A DNA stretch of 30,498 nt from Protostelium mycophagum (lineage: Eukaryota; Evosea; Variosea; Protosteliida; Protosteliaceae), in the NCBI GenBank assembly GCA_002081555.1, contig KV921204.1, positions 1 to 30,498 of the forward strand, written 5' to 3'. A model generated the notes under the pieces. The model was given only the letters and a program-made list of their open reading frames with translations. It was not told where the DNA came from and did no database searches. Positions within the stretch are counted from its first letter, which is position 1. Each line of letters opens with the position of its first letter. The position numbers and the translations under genes are program-made. Shown piece by piece: positions 10,718 to 21,139 of this stretch.

Positions 10718-13700
10718 TTACTTGTTCTTTTGCCACATCATTTTCATCTTTACAAGTGGCAAGTGAGTCATCGGCAAGTATACCTTGATTCTGAAATTCT
10801 GGTACAAGTTCATGAGCTTCCTGAAGCTTCCTTGTTTTAGTTCTACAACGATGGTGTCTTCATTTGCTATGACTGTGGCGGTTCGAGGCATGTCCGTGAA
10901 CAATGACATCTCTCCAAACATCTTCATCATTTAGATCATCGGTTCAATCACATTGTCGACGTCGACATCTCATGATGAGCGTTGTAGATACTGACCTGTC
11001 CAACACCAAGTGTGCGTATCGGGTGAGGTCTTCCATCTTGCGAATTTCGTTCCAACCGAACTGTGCCCTGTTGATTTTTAATCCTCGAATGTTGTTTTCA
11101 ATTGCGTCTATATTTTTCGGAAATACGGCTGTGTTAATGTATTTGCAACAGCCCAAACGCAAATCCAGTCGTCTTCCACCTTTTAAATAAAGAGGATGAT
11201 TTTCTGGCGCAGAGCGCCAGCAGATCTAAAACTCGACATCTTCGAAATCTTACCTGTTTGATCAGAAAGAGGGACGCGTATCGCTCGCCTTCTCTAAAGA
11301 TGACACTGTCCTTGTTATATTTCTTCTCTTCTTCCAACATTGAAGCGATGGTTTCGACCTGTAATAATGAGGCAAGAGTATTCATTATACTCGAGCATTC
11401 TTTGCGTTGGAAAACACGTGACCTCACGCGGATCACTCAAGATGGCAGGAATGTGTCAAGTCGAGTGCATCTCTGCGGCTCTGCCGCAAACGATTGGAAT
11501 ATAAGCGTGATCACGGCGAGTAATATACTCAAATATGGCGAGTAGAAGTGTGGATGACCAGGTGAATTTTGTGTTTTGATAAATGTCGATTTGTCTTCCG
11601 AACCTCTGAATACTTGACGACTCGATGACATAGTGTATGTGATTTTTTTGTTCTGATAGATGTAATATTATTATATAAATACACTCACCTGCTGTTTGTT
11701 GAGATCCCCAAACAGATAAGTGGCGCTGAGGACTGTGTGCACAAAGTCCCTGTTCTTTGTGATTTTGGCAATGTCAAAGTCTATCCTGTTGCTGGACAGT
11801 TCGTCCCTGGGAAATGTCACGATTACACCGTTGTAGAGGGTCGGAGAATTTCACCTCCGGATGATCATCCGGAAAATTTCGGAGTTCATGCTTAAGAGGG
11901 TACAATCGGCCTTTGCTGAAATTTCGTTGAAATTTTCAGGCTTATTGTCGGCACGGAGATAATCCTCCCCGAAAGTTTCTCCGGGTCTACAACGAGTCAT
12001 TTTCGAAATTTCTGTGACTTTTCTTCGGAATTGCAGATACGTACCGGAGGGTGGTGCGCTGCCCTGTCGACTTGTCGAGAATGTCGACAGTGCCTTTTTC
12101 GATGATATAAAAAGACCCAACCTCTATAGTCCTCCCTTTGGAGACCTGAAAGTCTTCAGGTCTGCACATCAATAATATTTCGAGAACCATTATGTCTTTG
12201 TGAAAATTTTTTATGCTTCAGGCAAGGCCGAATCAAATTGAAATTTTTTACAAGGTGATTTGCTAGCGGAGACTTTTTACCTTTGAGACTTTAAAGTCCG
12301 TGTAAAGGCTGTACAGAGTTGCCGGGGTCAACTGTCTGAACAAAAACACGTCACTGATCAATTTGAACCGCCTGCTGGCCAGACAGTACCCCTCCTGTTC
12401 TATAATTAGATCTTTTTGGGGGTGTACAGACCTCGAAGGGGGTTACGGATAGGTTGATGGAGTGTTCGAGACCGCATAAGGGTATGTACAAGTTCTCCAC
12501 GGGGACGACGACTTTCTCCCCGCTGGGGAGGATCTTCTCGACTACAACGAGTCAGTCATTGACGTATTACGGAGATTTCCGTTGAGACATGAAGACTTTG
12601 TGGCCGATGGTGATGATGTCATGTGCTCTGTTGAACATGATGTCGATGTGATGTACCTGTATCGGGGATCATATGACAATGCACGATGGCCATCTTCCTC
12701 TTTAAACCCCCAGGTAGCTCGTTCAGATTCGCTGAATTGACTTTTCAGCGTGTTCTATATCCAAAATAATCATCGCCATGACTACTCACCTATAGAAGTA
12801 TGAACTGGTGGTACTCCTGATTCATGGATGATCAGGTCAGCATCAAATAAAAATTGTCGTAAAGACATCTCTCTTTCTGCGGTGATCACTTTGTTGTCCC
12901 GAAGCTCGTTGAAGACCTGGAGACAGCTCAATATTTTGAGACGAAAGTTGGTCTCATTTTTTTGCGACCGTCCGATTTATCCTGACGATCTACAACGTAC
13001 CTTGGGGTCGTACAAAGTGTCGGAAGAATATGCCAGAGATCTTCCGGCATATGATATCTTGAATCGCACTGTGGGGATAGTGTGGAAACTGTAATCAAAT
13101 TCAAACAATGCGCCCGCAATACTGACACTCCCGCCTGTTGTAGATCGTCAAAAAGTGATGACGTCATGAATATTGTTTTTTGTACAAAATGGAGAAAAGG
13201 CAGCGAAAATTCTGGGAAATTTCACCTATCGGGACGGGGTGGAAGTGAAAATAATCTCCGATGGGAAGCCCCGTGGCAGCTGTCATCTTTCTGACATAAC
13301 TGTCATGTATCGTCTTTGTCGTATAAAGCTCTATCTTCTCTCCTTCTATAATCTTTCTTATCACACCTGTCAACATGTCATCAATATGTCATTGTGTCAT
13401 CATCGTCATCATCAATGAGCAAAAATGAGGCAATGATCATTCATGATATCACACCCGAATCATGGTCAGAATGACAATGTGTCAATATGACGCGGTTGAC
13501 AAGTGTCGTCTTTATGCCTTGAGAGTGAAGATAAGCAGTAGTCTGAATAGGTGGATCTACAACTATCCCCCTTCCATTGATCCATATGATGAATCCTGTT
13601 AAAATCAATTTTCCAGGAATTTTCTGTGAATATTCCGAGATTAATTAATATGTCGAAAATAATTTCAAATAGTTCTTGACAATCTTGATCACGTGGTGAA

Positions 13701-15662
13701 AAGAATTTTCGAGGAAATTTCTGATAAATTTACCGGTAGTATTTCCGTTCTTGTCAAAACCGTGTGACGTTCCGAGAAAAGTGACACCAAAAGTCGGTGG
13801 CTCAAATAAACAGTCCGCCAGTAGGGGGGTGGGTTCTCTCGGGGTGGTCTCGTTGTAGAAGTTGGTATCCACAGCGGCAGAATAATTTCCATTCTCGTAA
13901 AATCGCACCAAACCGTGCTCACTGACGATTCTGACTTCTTGCTCCCCTTGTCCTTGAAACTTCAGATATCTTTCCGAGAAGTTTCCAATAATCTTCCAAG
14001 AAATCTCTGTGAAATTTACCTTGGATATTGCGTCTAATGACAGCACTTCCTTGATCATCAAAAGGTAGAAAATTCGCGAAATCTTCGAGAGGAGCCGCGG
14101 TTCCATTCTTCGTCTTCACTGTGAGGAAATCCCTGAAAAATATGTTATAAATGTTAATAAATTGAAAGAATGTTGAAAAATGTCGAAAATTATGTTAAAA
14201 ATGTTGAGAAATTCAAAGAATGTTTGAAAATTGAAAAAAGGTTGAGAAAATGTTGAAAAAAATGTTGAAAAAATTGAAAAGGTTAAGAATGTTGAAAAAT
14301 ATTAAAAAAATATGTTAAAAGTGTTGAAAAAATGTTTGAAATTGACAAGATGTTGAAAAATAATTGAAATTGGACTCACATTTCCTTTTTTATCTGTGGA
14401 AATATCTTAACATGATCAACTATAAACATATTTTTTATATAACATATATATACATACTGAGAGTTAACAACCTATATATACTTATAGTTATATAACATAA
14501 AATATTTATTGTTATCCCGAATGTTTCTGTTCGAAAAACTTTTATTCTATTTGTATGATTTTATTATAAAAAATAAAAAAATTAAATTCACCTCATCATC
14601 GACGAAGATTTGGTTCGCATCAGGACCGAGAATTGATTCTTTGAAGACGATTTTGACCCTGTCCAAATGAGAAGCTCTGCCTATCACCGATACCTTATTA
14701 TCCGGGTTCTAAGTGAAATTTCAGTGGAAGAACGGCACACTTTTGTTAAAATATTCAAATAAATCATTTCGTTTGTTATTATTATATATATTTATAGTAT
14801 AGAATGCGACTTGCCCTGGATGTCTGGATAGACAAAATCTATTTAAATAAAAACAAAAATAAAAATAAATTTTTTTAAAAATTTAAAAAAACAATGAAAT
14901 AAATAAATACCTTGAATGCTTGCTTCACAAAGAAATTGAAAAATATCGGAAATTCTATTTCTCCAAAGCTGACATCTTCCGAGAAAAGTTGTGGCGGGAG
15001 AACATAATATTGGGGCACGTCCTCTGTGTGACGTCATCACCACCGCATAAAGATTAAGACTCAAAAAGATGGTTTGTTATATCATGATATCTCGAGATTT
15101 TTGGGACCCCAAGTCATGACATCATGTCACGTCATGACATCATGCCATGTCGTGCATCATGACATTACTTGATGTCATGCATTATGTCATACTCACCTTT
15201 GTTTCTCATTGACGTCTTGATCGTCTCAGGGGGTATTCCGATCTACAACGATCAGAACATCGAATAATCACCGAAATTTCACACCTGTATGGGTCCGACC
15301 AAACTGTCAAAGATAAAAGTCTGCTTCTCTTTCCTTCTTATATTACCATCAGTATACGTCTCTGTCTAACTTAGCATTAAATTTGTATTTGTGAGTCAGG
15401 GTATGATCGTTCTCGTTATGCTGACGTTCTAAAGACAACGACATCTTATGTATCACATATCTATTAGTCGGGTTGTATCACGGTCTACAATGAGGTTGAT
15501 CGGAACAAAACAATCCGAGAAATAAATATATTTTCAAAATGAGAAAATAAATGATATAAAATTACGAAATATAAAAATTAATTTCGTTAAAAATATACCT
15601 GTGGGCGTTTTTGTTGACAGCCACAGATTGATCTCTTCTAATTCAAGGGCCGAGCCGCTCAT
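10718..15662 (-). CDS. GbpA/GbpB-like cyclic-nucleotide phosphodiesterase
   Basis: This many-exon gene encodes an N-terminal conserved region, a metallo-beta-lactamase (MBL) domain and two cyclic-nucleotide-binding (CNB) domains. That is the architecture of Dictyostelium GbpA/GbpB (PdeD/PdeE). The start chosen is ATG 15660-15662 (MSGSALELEEINLWLS). N-terminal blocks include GIPPETIKTSMRNK and DVPQYYVLPPQLFSEDVSF (15.3-14.9 kb) and GVTFLGTSHGFDKNGNTTG (13.8 kb). The MBL zinc motif THCHSDHDSG is near 13.46 kb, followed by DYSFHTIPT, SSDTLYDP and IIHESGVPPVHTS (12.8 kb), supplying the remaining His and Asp ligands. CNB1 spans about 12.4-11.85 kb and its phosphate cassette is degenerate. CNB2 spans about 11.8-10.75 kb with a canonical FGEMSLFTDMPRTATVIA. 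The RTA threonine favours cGMP in known CNBs. The joins around 15.4-15.5 kb and 12.55-12.65 kb, and the last residues before TAA 10718-10720, are unresolved. An alternative last frame ends DENDVAKEQVKMCFLDQHW. Confidence 0.9.
11475..11487. repeat. GCGGCTCTGCCGC hairpin
   Basis: A perfect 5-bp stem with TCT loop lies in a CNB-region intron of the phosphodiesterase gene. It is identical to the hairpins in NUP133 introns at 4068 and 4867. Confidence 0.7.
14140..14365. repeat. Simple repeat, AATGTTGAAA-like
   Basis: Degenerate tandem runs of words such as AATGTTGAAAA fill this intron of the phosphodiesterase gene, followed by AT-rich sequence to about 14580. The next exon upstream in the gene codes for NPDNKVSVIGRASHLDRVKI. 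Confidence 0.7.
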
Positions 15663-15746
15663 CAATGCTTTTATCTGTCAAATTGTCAACATAAAAATTT
15701 AAAAATTTGTACAATTTATTTTCCGAAAATACTAAAAAATGTGGGC

Positions 15747-15826
15747 AGTGTATTGGCTAAGCCGCAGACACAAAGTTCTCTTGCTAAGTGTATTGGCTAA
15801 GCCGCAGACACAAAGTTCTCTTGCTA
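15747..15826. repeat. 40-bp perfect tandem duplication
   Basis: Two identical 40-bp units abut at 15747-15786 and 15787-15826, each beginning AGTGTATTGGCTAAGCCGCA. They lie about 85 bp upstream of the chosen phosphodiesterase start codon, so within its likely promoter or 5' leader. Confidence 0.9.
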
Positions 15827-16379
15827 CAGTTTCAAAATAAAATGAACGTGGCAACCACATATACTATAATAGTAATAATATTGTGGTACAAGTTTGGATT
15901 ATACAAAAACGCGTTTCAAACCGTGATTCTTCGCGGTAACAACCGCACTTACTTCATCAGTTCAGACGCATCACCAATGCGCAGTACAATCCCATCAACA
16001 TTTAAATATTGTATTTGTTACAAAAAAATTTATTTCAATCAAATTTCAATATCGTTTTTAAAACACAAATTTGTTTTAATTCTAAATGAGAATCGAAATC
16101 CCACCAATCTGTTTGTTTGTATAATACATTCTTTAATCTGGTAAAACGCGTTCTCCATCCTAATGATTTGTATGAATTGCAGCTCAAAGACTGAGAGTAA
16201 AAACTCGGTGTCTGTCGGTATGGACCAGCCCCCTGTCACGGTAAGCTACCAGAAGAACACGGTAAGAGATGTCGACATTTATTTATACGCAGATTTGTAC
16301 GAGAATTTTGAAGGGTGGATTTCCCGCCAAAACCGAAATGACGCTTCATTTGTGCAAGAAATTATTTTCTTGATTTATT
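15827..16379. other. Intergenic region upstream of PDE gene
   Basis: No gene is supported. The stretch is AT-rich with short open frames lacking recognisable domains. It contains two small hairpins of the CGGTA class: GCGGTAACAACCGC at 15933-15946 and GGTAAGCTACC at 16240-16250. It also has a TTTCCCGCCAAAA word near 16320. Confidence 0.55.
16374..16379 (-). promoter_or_regulatory. Poly(A) signal abutting stop codon
   Basis: On the minus strand AATAAA follows directly after the TAA stop of the small gene at 16380, with no base between. The predicted 3' UTR is therefore only the usual 10-30 nt from signal to cleavage. Confidence 0.6.
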
Positions 16380-16825
16380 TTAGTGAAGTCTAAAGGCGGC
16401 ATAAATGTCTATTCAAAGGTTCTAATGCACAACAACAGCTTATACATACCTTCACTATCCTTCTTAGCTAATGTCTTGGCAAACAGACTCCTCACGTGCT
16501 GCAAAGTCACATCCGATAGAGGAAGCCTGACGGATGTCTTTGCAGCCAAGAGGCCTAGAAAGATGCGGCCTGAGACACCAGCCAAAATGCGTGGATCGAC
16601 ATTTTGATCTTGAAAACGGGATGACATTGATTCGAGATCCACATCCCAGCTGAGATGAGCGAAAGAGCTTGACAATTTCCTGCAAATGTCATGAGATGAC
16701 GTGTTAAGAGGACAGCAGAGCTGTGAGGTGATACAGGTTGAAAATGGTGACAAAACTGGAGACGAAATCGTGTTTCTGACTACTTCTTTATGAGAAGATT
16801 ACCTGAGGGGTGTTTCGTCCACCAT
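16380..16825 (-). CDS. Small unrecognised protein, three exons
   Basis: Start ATG is at 16823-16825 (MVDETPLR). An intron from gtaatc to tttgcag follows, then a long exon running through LSWDVDLESMSSRFQDQNVD, PRILAGVSGRIFLGLLAAKT and LPLSDVTLQHVRSLFAKTLA. A 41-nt intron (gtatgt to gaatag) precedes a short last exon ending DIYAAFRLH and TAA 16380-16382. The predicted length is about 93 residues, with no signal peptide or membrane segment. I do not recognise the family. Support comes from consistent splice phases and a poly(A) signal fused to the stop, as in neighbouring genes. It is divergent from the secreted protein gene at 17100, with about 275 bp between them. Confidence 0.5.
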
Positions 16826-17099
16826 TTTGCACACTGTATGCTTCGGGATCTTACCAATGAAACGTTTGTTTTTCCGAATGAAGACGATTTAGCTCTACAA
16901 CTCCTGGGCGAATAAAGTGTTCATGTATCCTTAATTAGAGCTACCGTATGAATGATTGGATACTCGTGAATAATGGCTCAGATACATCGTATTATACAAA
17001 GGAAGGCTGATTTAGCTGCCTAAAAATGAATGACACATCAGTCTACAACACACGCCAATCCCCTTCAGTTCTGACAGCATTTGTCGTGACAAACCCAAC

Positions 17100-18408
17100 A
17101 TGCGCACAGCCACCCTCCTGCTGCTCTTCTGTGTCGCGGCAGTTGCTCTGAAGAATAAGATCTCAGCCTCTTTTGATTGGGATGACAAGCAGAATCTGAA
17201 GTTGTTTTTCAATCCACAGGTCAACCAGATCATGCAGAAGTTGCCTGGAGTCGACACCACTGTCGTCAATAGACCTGATCGCATCGACAGATGTAACCAA
17301 GATGATGCCTGTGGATATACTGATGTGAGATTTTTGTATCTTTTTTGGAATGATTGAATGACACAAAGACAGTTTCAAAATCCTAAATCGTTTGCTGACG
17401 CTGCATATGAAATACAATCCGCAGACGGGCTCGCGACCACTTTCTGTCACTGTCAAGGAGGCGAGTGGAACATCACCCAAGCAGCCGTAGATTTTGCAAA
17501 GGTGACGATCTCTTCATTTTTCGATCGGACTGATAGACGAGACAGATGCCTTTGTCTTTACGGTCTTCCGTCAGTGTCTTATGCAGCCGTTACAGTCCCG
17601 CATATAATGGATACTTCACCCTTGGAACTGTAGGGCAGTACTGCTCTATCCCCGAACTCGCCGCCATCGTCCATGAGAGTGGCCACAGCTTCGATGATGT
17701 ACACTCTTTCATCCATGATCCATCCAATTGAAATCGACAGGCCAACAAGATCATTGATAGTGCCGAGTTCGAAAGAGCCATTAGTGCAGATTCCTGTGTG
17801 CCCTCTGATTATGGAAAGACAAACAAGGCCGAGTACTGGGCCAGCACTGCCACCATCTGGGTATATCTCAGCTACACTTTTGCAGATCCCATTGGCCAAT
17901 ATCCATGCTGGAATAACACTCTGTCTTATACCTCTCAAATATTTCCTCTGCGCACCAATCCTCCATTTGACGTCATCGTGAGATCATCGACATCCTCCAT
18001 TGCATTTATTTTTAGTTGTTCATTTTATTACAGATGAGAGGAGCGGCAAAGAACGGCAACGTAAACATTCCCTCTTCTGGGTTTAAGTTGGTCAACGCTA
18101 ATGGCTATAACTATTACATCATCAGTGATGCCAGCAGCTTTCTCGCCTTAGACGCTCGTGAATCTGGAGATGGCGGGGAGCCACAATTCCAAGATCGAAA
18201 TGGAGGTCTCAATCAGCAATGGTTGTTCACGCCCCAACCTGATGGTAAAGAATGGACATCACATTATGTCTGAGCACGTGTTGATGGATCGACAGGAACT
18301 TTTCAGATCACATGCAGAAAGAATGGACTTGCACTCGACGGGTGTGGGTCCTCGCTCAGCATGCATCAGTGGAACGGACAAGACTGCCAGAAATGGATGC
18401 TCAAATAA
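17100..18408 (+). CDS. Secreted HExxH metalloprotease-like protein with ricin-type lectin
   Basis: The ATG at 17100 opens a signal peptide (MRTATLLLLFCVAAVAL). Exons then give CNQDDACGYTD, TFCHCQGGEWNITQAAVDFA and, at 17672-17686, the zinc motif HESGH after AYNGYFTLGTVGQYC. A likely intron from 17699 to about 17740 removes an in-frame stop and joins to ANKIIDSAEFERAISADSC. That block and CVPSDYGKTNKAEYW resemble fungal secreted zincin-like proteins. After an intron ending about 18033 comes a beta-trefoil lectin with QxW motifs NQQWLF and CQKWML, the last in an exon from about 18290. Stop TAA 18406-18408 lies inside an AATAAA. The role is probably extracellular proteolysis or binding to glycan surfaces. 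The third zinc ligand and exact peptidase family were not identified, and activity is inferred only from HExxH. Frame choice between 17505 and 17620 is the weakest part. Confidence 0.75.
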
Positions 18409-18409
18409 A
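18404..18409 (+). promoter_or_regulatory. Poly(A) signal containing the stop codon
   Basis: The codons AAA TAA of the lectin-protein gene form AATAAA at 18404-18409, so the TAA stop lies wholly within the poly(A) signal. Confidence 0.65.
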
Positions 18410-18640
18410 GAGGTCACTCTCGCATGACAATAAATTGGAGTGGCTAGATGTACAAGAACCAGAATCACCTGATCTAGACATGTCTGCACCTGTCATCATG
18501 TCTTCTGATGACAAAGCGGAATGTCCCACAGACACCATGGTGTGACGAGTTTTGACAGCCCGGAGATGTCAAAAAAAGCTGACGACTGTTCTATTGGTAA
18601 ATTTGAGCGTTTATTTGCTCTCACAATCAATCCGAACTTA

Positions 18641-20373
18641 ATGAAGACGCACGTCCTCTTCATCGCCACCTTTCTGGTAGCTGCCTCTTTAGCTCAGAAC
18701 TGTGGTTGTGCTACTGGCAAATGCTGCTCTCAGTATGGATAGTGAGTTGAAATGACAAAGATGTGTGGCTGATATGAGCGCAGCTGTGGAACTACGGCTG
18801 ATTATTGCGATCCCGCCAACAAATGCAGACAGAACTGCTGGGGAAGTAAGACAACAAGTGAGTCTATCGACATGAATTCAATCCGCCGACTCATTTTTTC
18901 AGCGCAACAGCCAGCACCTACAGGCAATCCAACACCTTCTCGAAAGATCTTCGTCGGATATTACGCCAACTGGATGGACGATGCAAATTGCCCCATCACC
19001 CCTGAAAATGTCAGTCTACAACGATGACGTCACGTGATGACATCTGACAGGTACCGGCCAACAAGTACACCCACATCAACTATGCCTTCGCCTCTTTCAA
19101 CGGCAACACTGGAAATTTGTCAAATGCTGACGCATCACTGGTGAAGCGTGTGACCCAAATGAAACAGAGAAACAGCAAACTGAAGATCATGGTATTTCTT
19201 CCCACCATCTACAACCTGCCATTCGCATCTGCGAAACTGCGAAACATATGACGCGTACAGGTCTCCTTGGGAGGAGGGTCTTTTGGCGCGAACCCTTGGA
19301 CCCAGCTCGCCAACAATGAAAATGCGAAGAACAATTTCTTTGGTACAGTTAACGGATGGCTAGACAGATACGGCTTCGACGGGATTGATATTGACTGGGA
19401 ATTCCCTCAAGATGGTCAGCAAACATTGGTAAGACATCATCTGCGATATGCGACATCATCTGCGATATGCGACATCATCTGCGATATGCGACATCATCTG
19501 CGAATGGATGTTGACATTGCGCAGGTTCAAGAGCTCTTCAGGAGGTTAAGAAGTGCCATCGGTAGCAAATTGTTGACTTCTGCCGGTCCTTCCGCCTGGA
19601 ATCTTCCTCAGTACGCCCCCGAAAAGTGGATCCAATACGGTGAGTGACACCTGTCAAAGTGACACGACATGACATGTGTCAGCCGACTTCATCAACGTGA
19701 TGAACTATGATTACGCGGGGACTTGGGGTGGTGTTACAGGTCATCTTGCTCCTCTATACGGATCCGGAAGCATTGATACCACCATGAAGGCATACCTCAG
19801 CAGAGGTGAGTTGTAGATGATTAAACTAAAAACTCACGAACACCAGGAGTTCCCGCCAATAAGCTCGTCTTTGGTTTTGCCAACTACGGCGTCACCTGGA
19901 CAGTACGTGATTTTGTTTAAACCCAAAAACATTCATCTGATGACGTGTACTCAGGTTGACGGGGCCAACGGACTCAATAAACCCTCACGCAACGGTGGTA
20001 CCCCCGGGAAATGTGGTGGGACTGCGGTGAGTCTCCAGCGTCAGATCTGAGATCGTTCTGACAGTGACAGGGAGATCTGACAGCGAGCGACGTCCAGCAG
20101 TTGTTAACAATAAGCCCTCTGGTTTCACTCTGAATTGGGATGACACTGCGAAGGTCATCCTCTTTATTTTTTTCATGATGTTGATCATGTTTTCATACAT
20201 CGCAGGTGCCTTACGCGACTTACGGCAACCAGTTTGCTTCTTTCGAGAATGCCATGTCTATACAAGCCAAGACGGACTATGTCAAGAAGAACGGATTTGC
20301 CGGTGGCATGCTGTGGGTCATCGACCCCAACACAGTGATCTCTGACCTCATCTGGACCCAACTGCAACAGTAA
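18641..20373 (+). CDS. CBM18-GH18 chitinase
   Basis: This is a secreted chitin hydrolase. The start at 18641 gives the signal peptide MKTHVLFIATFLVAASLA, then a hevein-type CBM18 chitin-binding module (NCGCATGKCCSQYGYCG... with eight-cysteine spacing) split by a 44-nt intron. A Pro/Thr linker follows, then the GH18 barrel: KIFVGYYANWMD, INYAFASF, SLGGGSFG and the catalytic DGIDIDWE at 19378-19401. Later come VMNYDYAGTWGG, LVFGFANYGV and GGMLWVIDPN before TAA 20371-20373. About nine short introns interrupt the gene. One (19429-19524) holds a 19-bp tandem repeat and is a multiple of three with no stop. The exon start at about 20089 (RRPAVVNNKPSG) uses a gcgag 3' splice site and is provisional. 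AATAAA follows the stop by about 18 nt. The neighbouring GH72 and lectin genes on the same strand suggest a wall-remodelling group. Confidence 0.95.
19433..19505 (+). repeat. 19-bp intronic tandem repeat in chitinase gene
   Basis: Almost four units of GACATCATCTGCGATATGC start at 19433, 19452, 19471 and 19490 (the last partial) inside the intron that follows the GH18 catalytic exon. The first three units are identical, so the expansion is recent. Confidence 0.9.
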
Positions 20374-20751
20374 TCACCAAAATCATGTGACAATAAAAAT
20401 CATCTTTCATCAGCCTGATGTAAGTCCATAGCAACAGCTTAATTTTTGCGGTAGTTAACGTGTGTTCTTGCCGCAAGTGGGAATTTAAGTCCGCAGCTTG
20501 TCCCGCTTTCGTTGTATTACGTGGATTCGCGTTATCATAATGAGACTGTTGCAAGCCTTACGAACTCCACTTGCCACCATGGCCAACCAACTCCTCTGCA
20601 TTGCGTAACCTCAGGGGCTGCAGCTTGAGCGCGTCACGCGCGATATCTTTCAAAGAAAGTTTTGCGCAAGACCTGCAGGTTCAAGAAACAGCAGAGTCTG
20701 ATGCATTTTTGCAACTCCGTTGGTCACAGAGCCGCGGCATTAACACTTGAT
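20374..20751. other. Chitinase 3' flank, no gene seen
   Basis: It contains the chitinase poly(A) signal AATAAA at 20392-20397 and a GCGCG-TCA-CGCGC palindrome near 20629-20641. No recognisable coding region or RNA gene was found. Minus-strand open frames here could belong to the possible small gene at 21141, but no join is convincing. Confidence 0.5.
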
Positions 20752-21139
20752 TTCCTGAACATATTCACCTCCTCCTTCGCCTTTCTCGTTACTTACCGTG
20801 TCTCCATTTTCCATCTGCCAAAATAAATCAACAATCCCCGGAATACCCTCGCTTTCCCAGAACAAATTTGTCAGTTTTCTGACGAATTTCGATTTCGTTC
20901 TTTAGCATGCGGAATTTGTGATAGGAAATCTGGGCGAAATTTCCCTTCCTGAACATATTCACCTCCACCTTCGCCTTTCTCGTTACTTACCGTGTCTCCA
21001 TTTTCCATCTGCCAAAATAGATCAACAATCCCCGGAATACCATCGCTTTCCCAGAACAGATTTGTCAGTTTTCTGACGAATTTCGATTTCGTTCTTTAGC
21101 ATGCGGAATTTGTGATAGGAAATCTGGGCGAAATTTCCC
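20752..21139. repeat. 194-bp tandem duplication
   Basis: Two copies lie at 20752-20945 and 20946-21139, with about four differences in 194 positions. Each carries, on the minus strand, a possible exon ending GGAGACACG|GTAAGT. The right copy also holds the start region of a possible small gene. The duplication may therefore have copied an exon and its flanking intron. Confidence 0.92.

Noticed and set aside
13645-14106. 153-codon uninterrupted minus-strand frame as a separate gene
   Set aside because: It reads through two introns of the phosphodiesterase gene. Splicing gives a protein that continues smoothly into GVTFLGTSHGFD and the MBL domain.
15020-15036. 17-nt mini-intron (gtgatgacgtcacacag) in the phosphodiesterase gene
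   Set aside because: A longer intron from about 15197 to about 15020 joins MRNK to EDVPQYYV in phase, so the mini-intron is unnecessary.
15788-16144. 118-codon plus-strand open frame after the 40-bp repeat
   Set aside because: It starts inside the tandem repeat, sits in AT-rich DNA with biased composition, and has no recognisable motif or poly(A) context.
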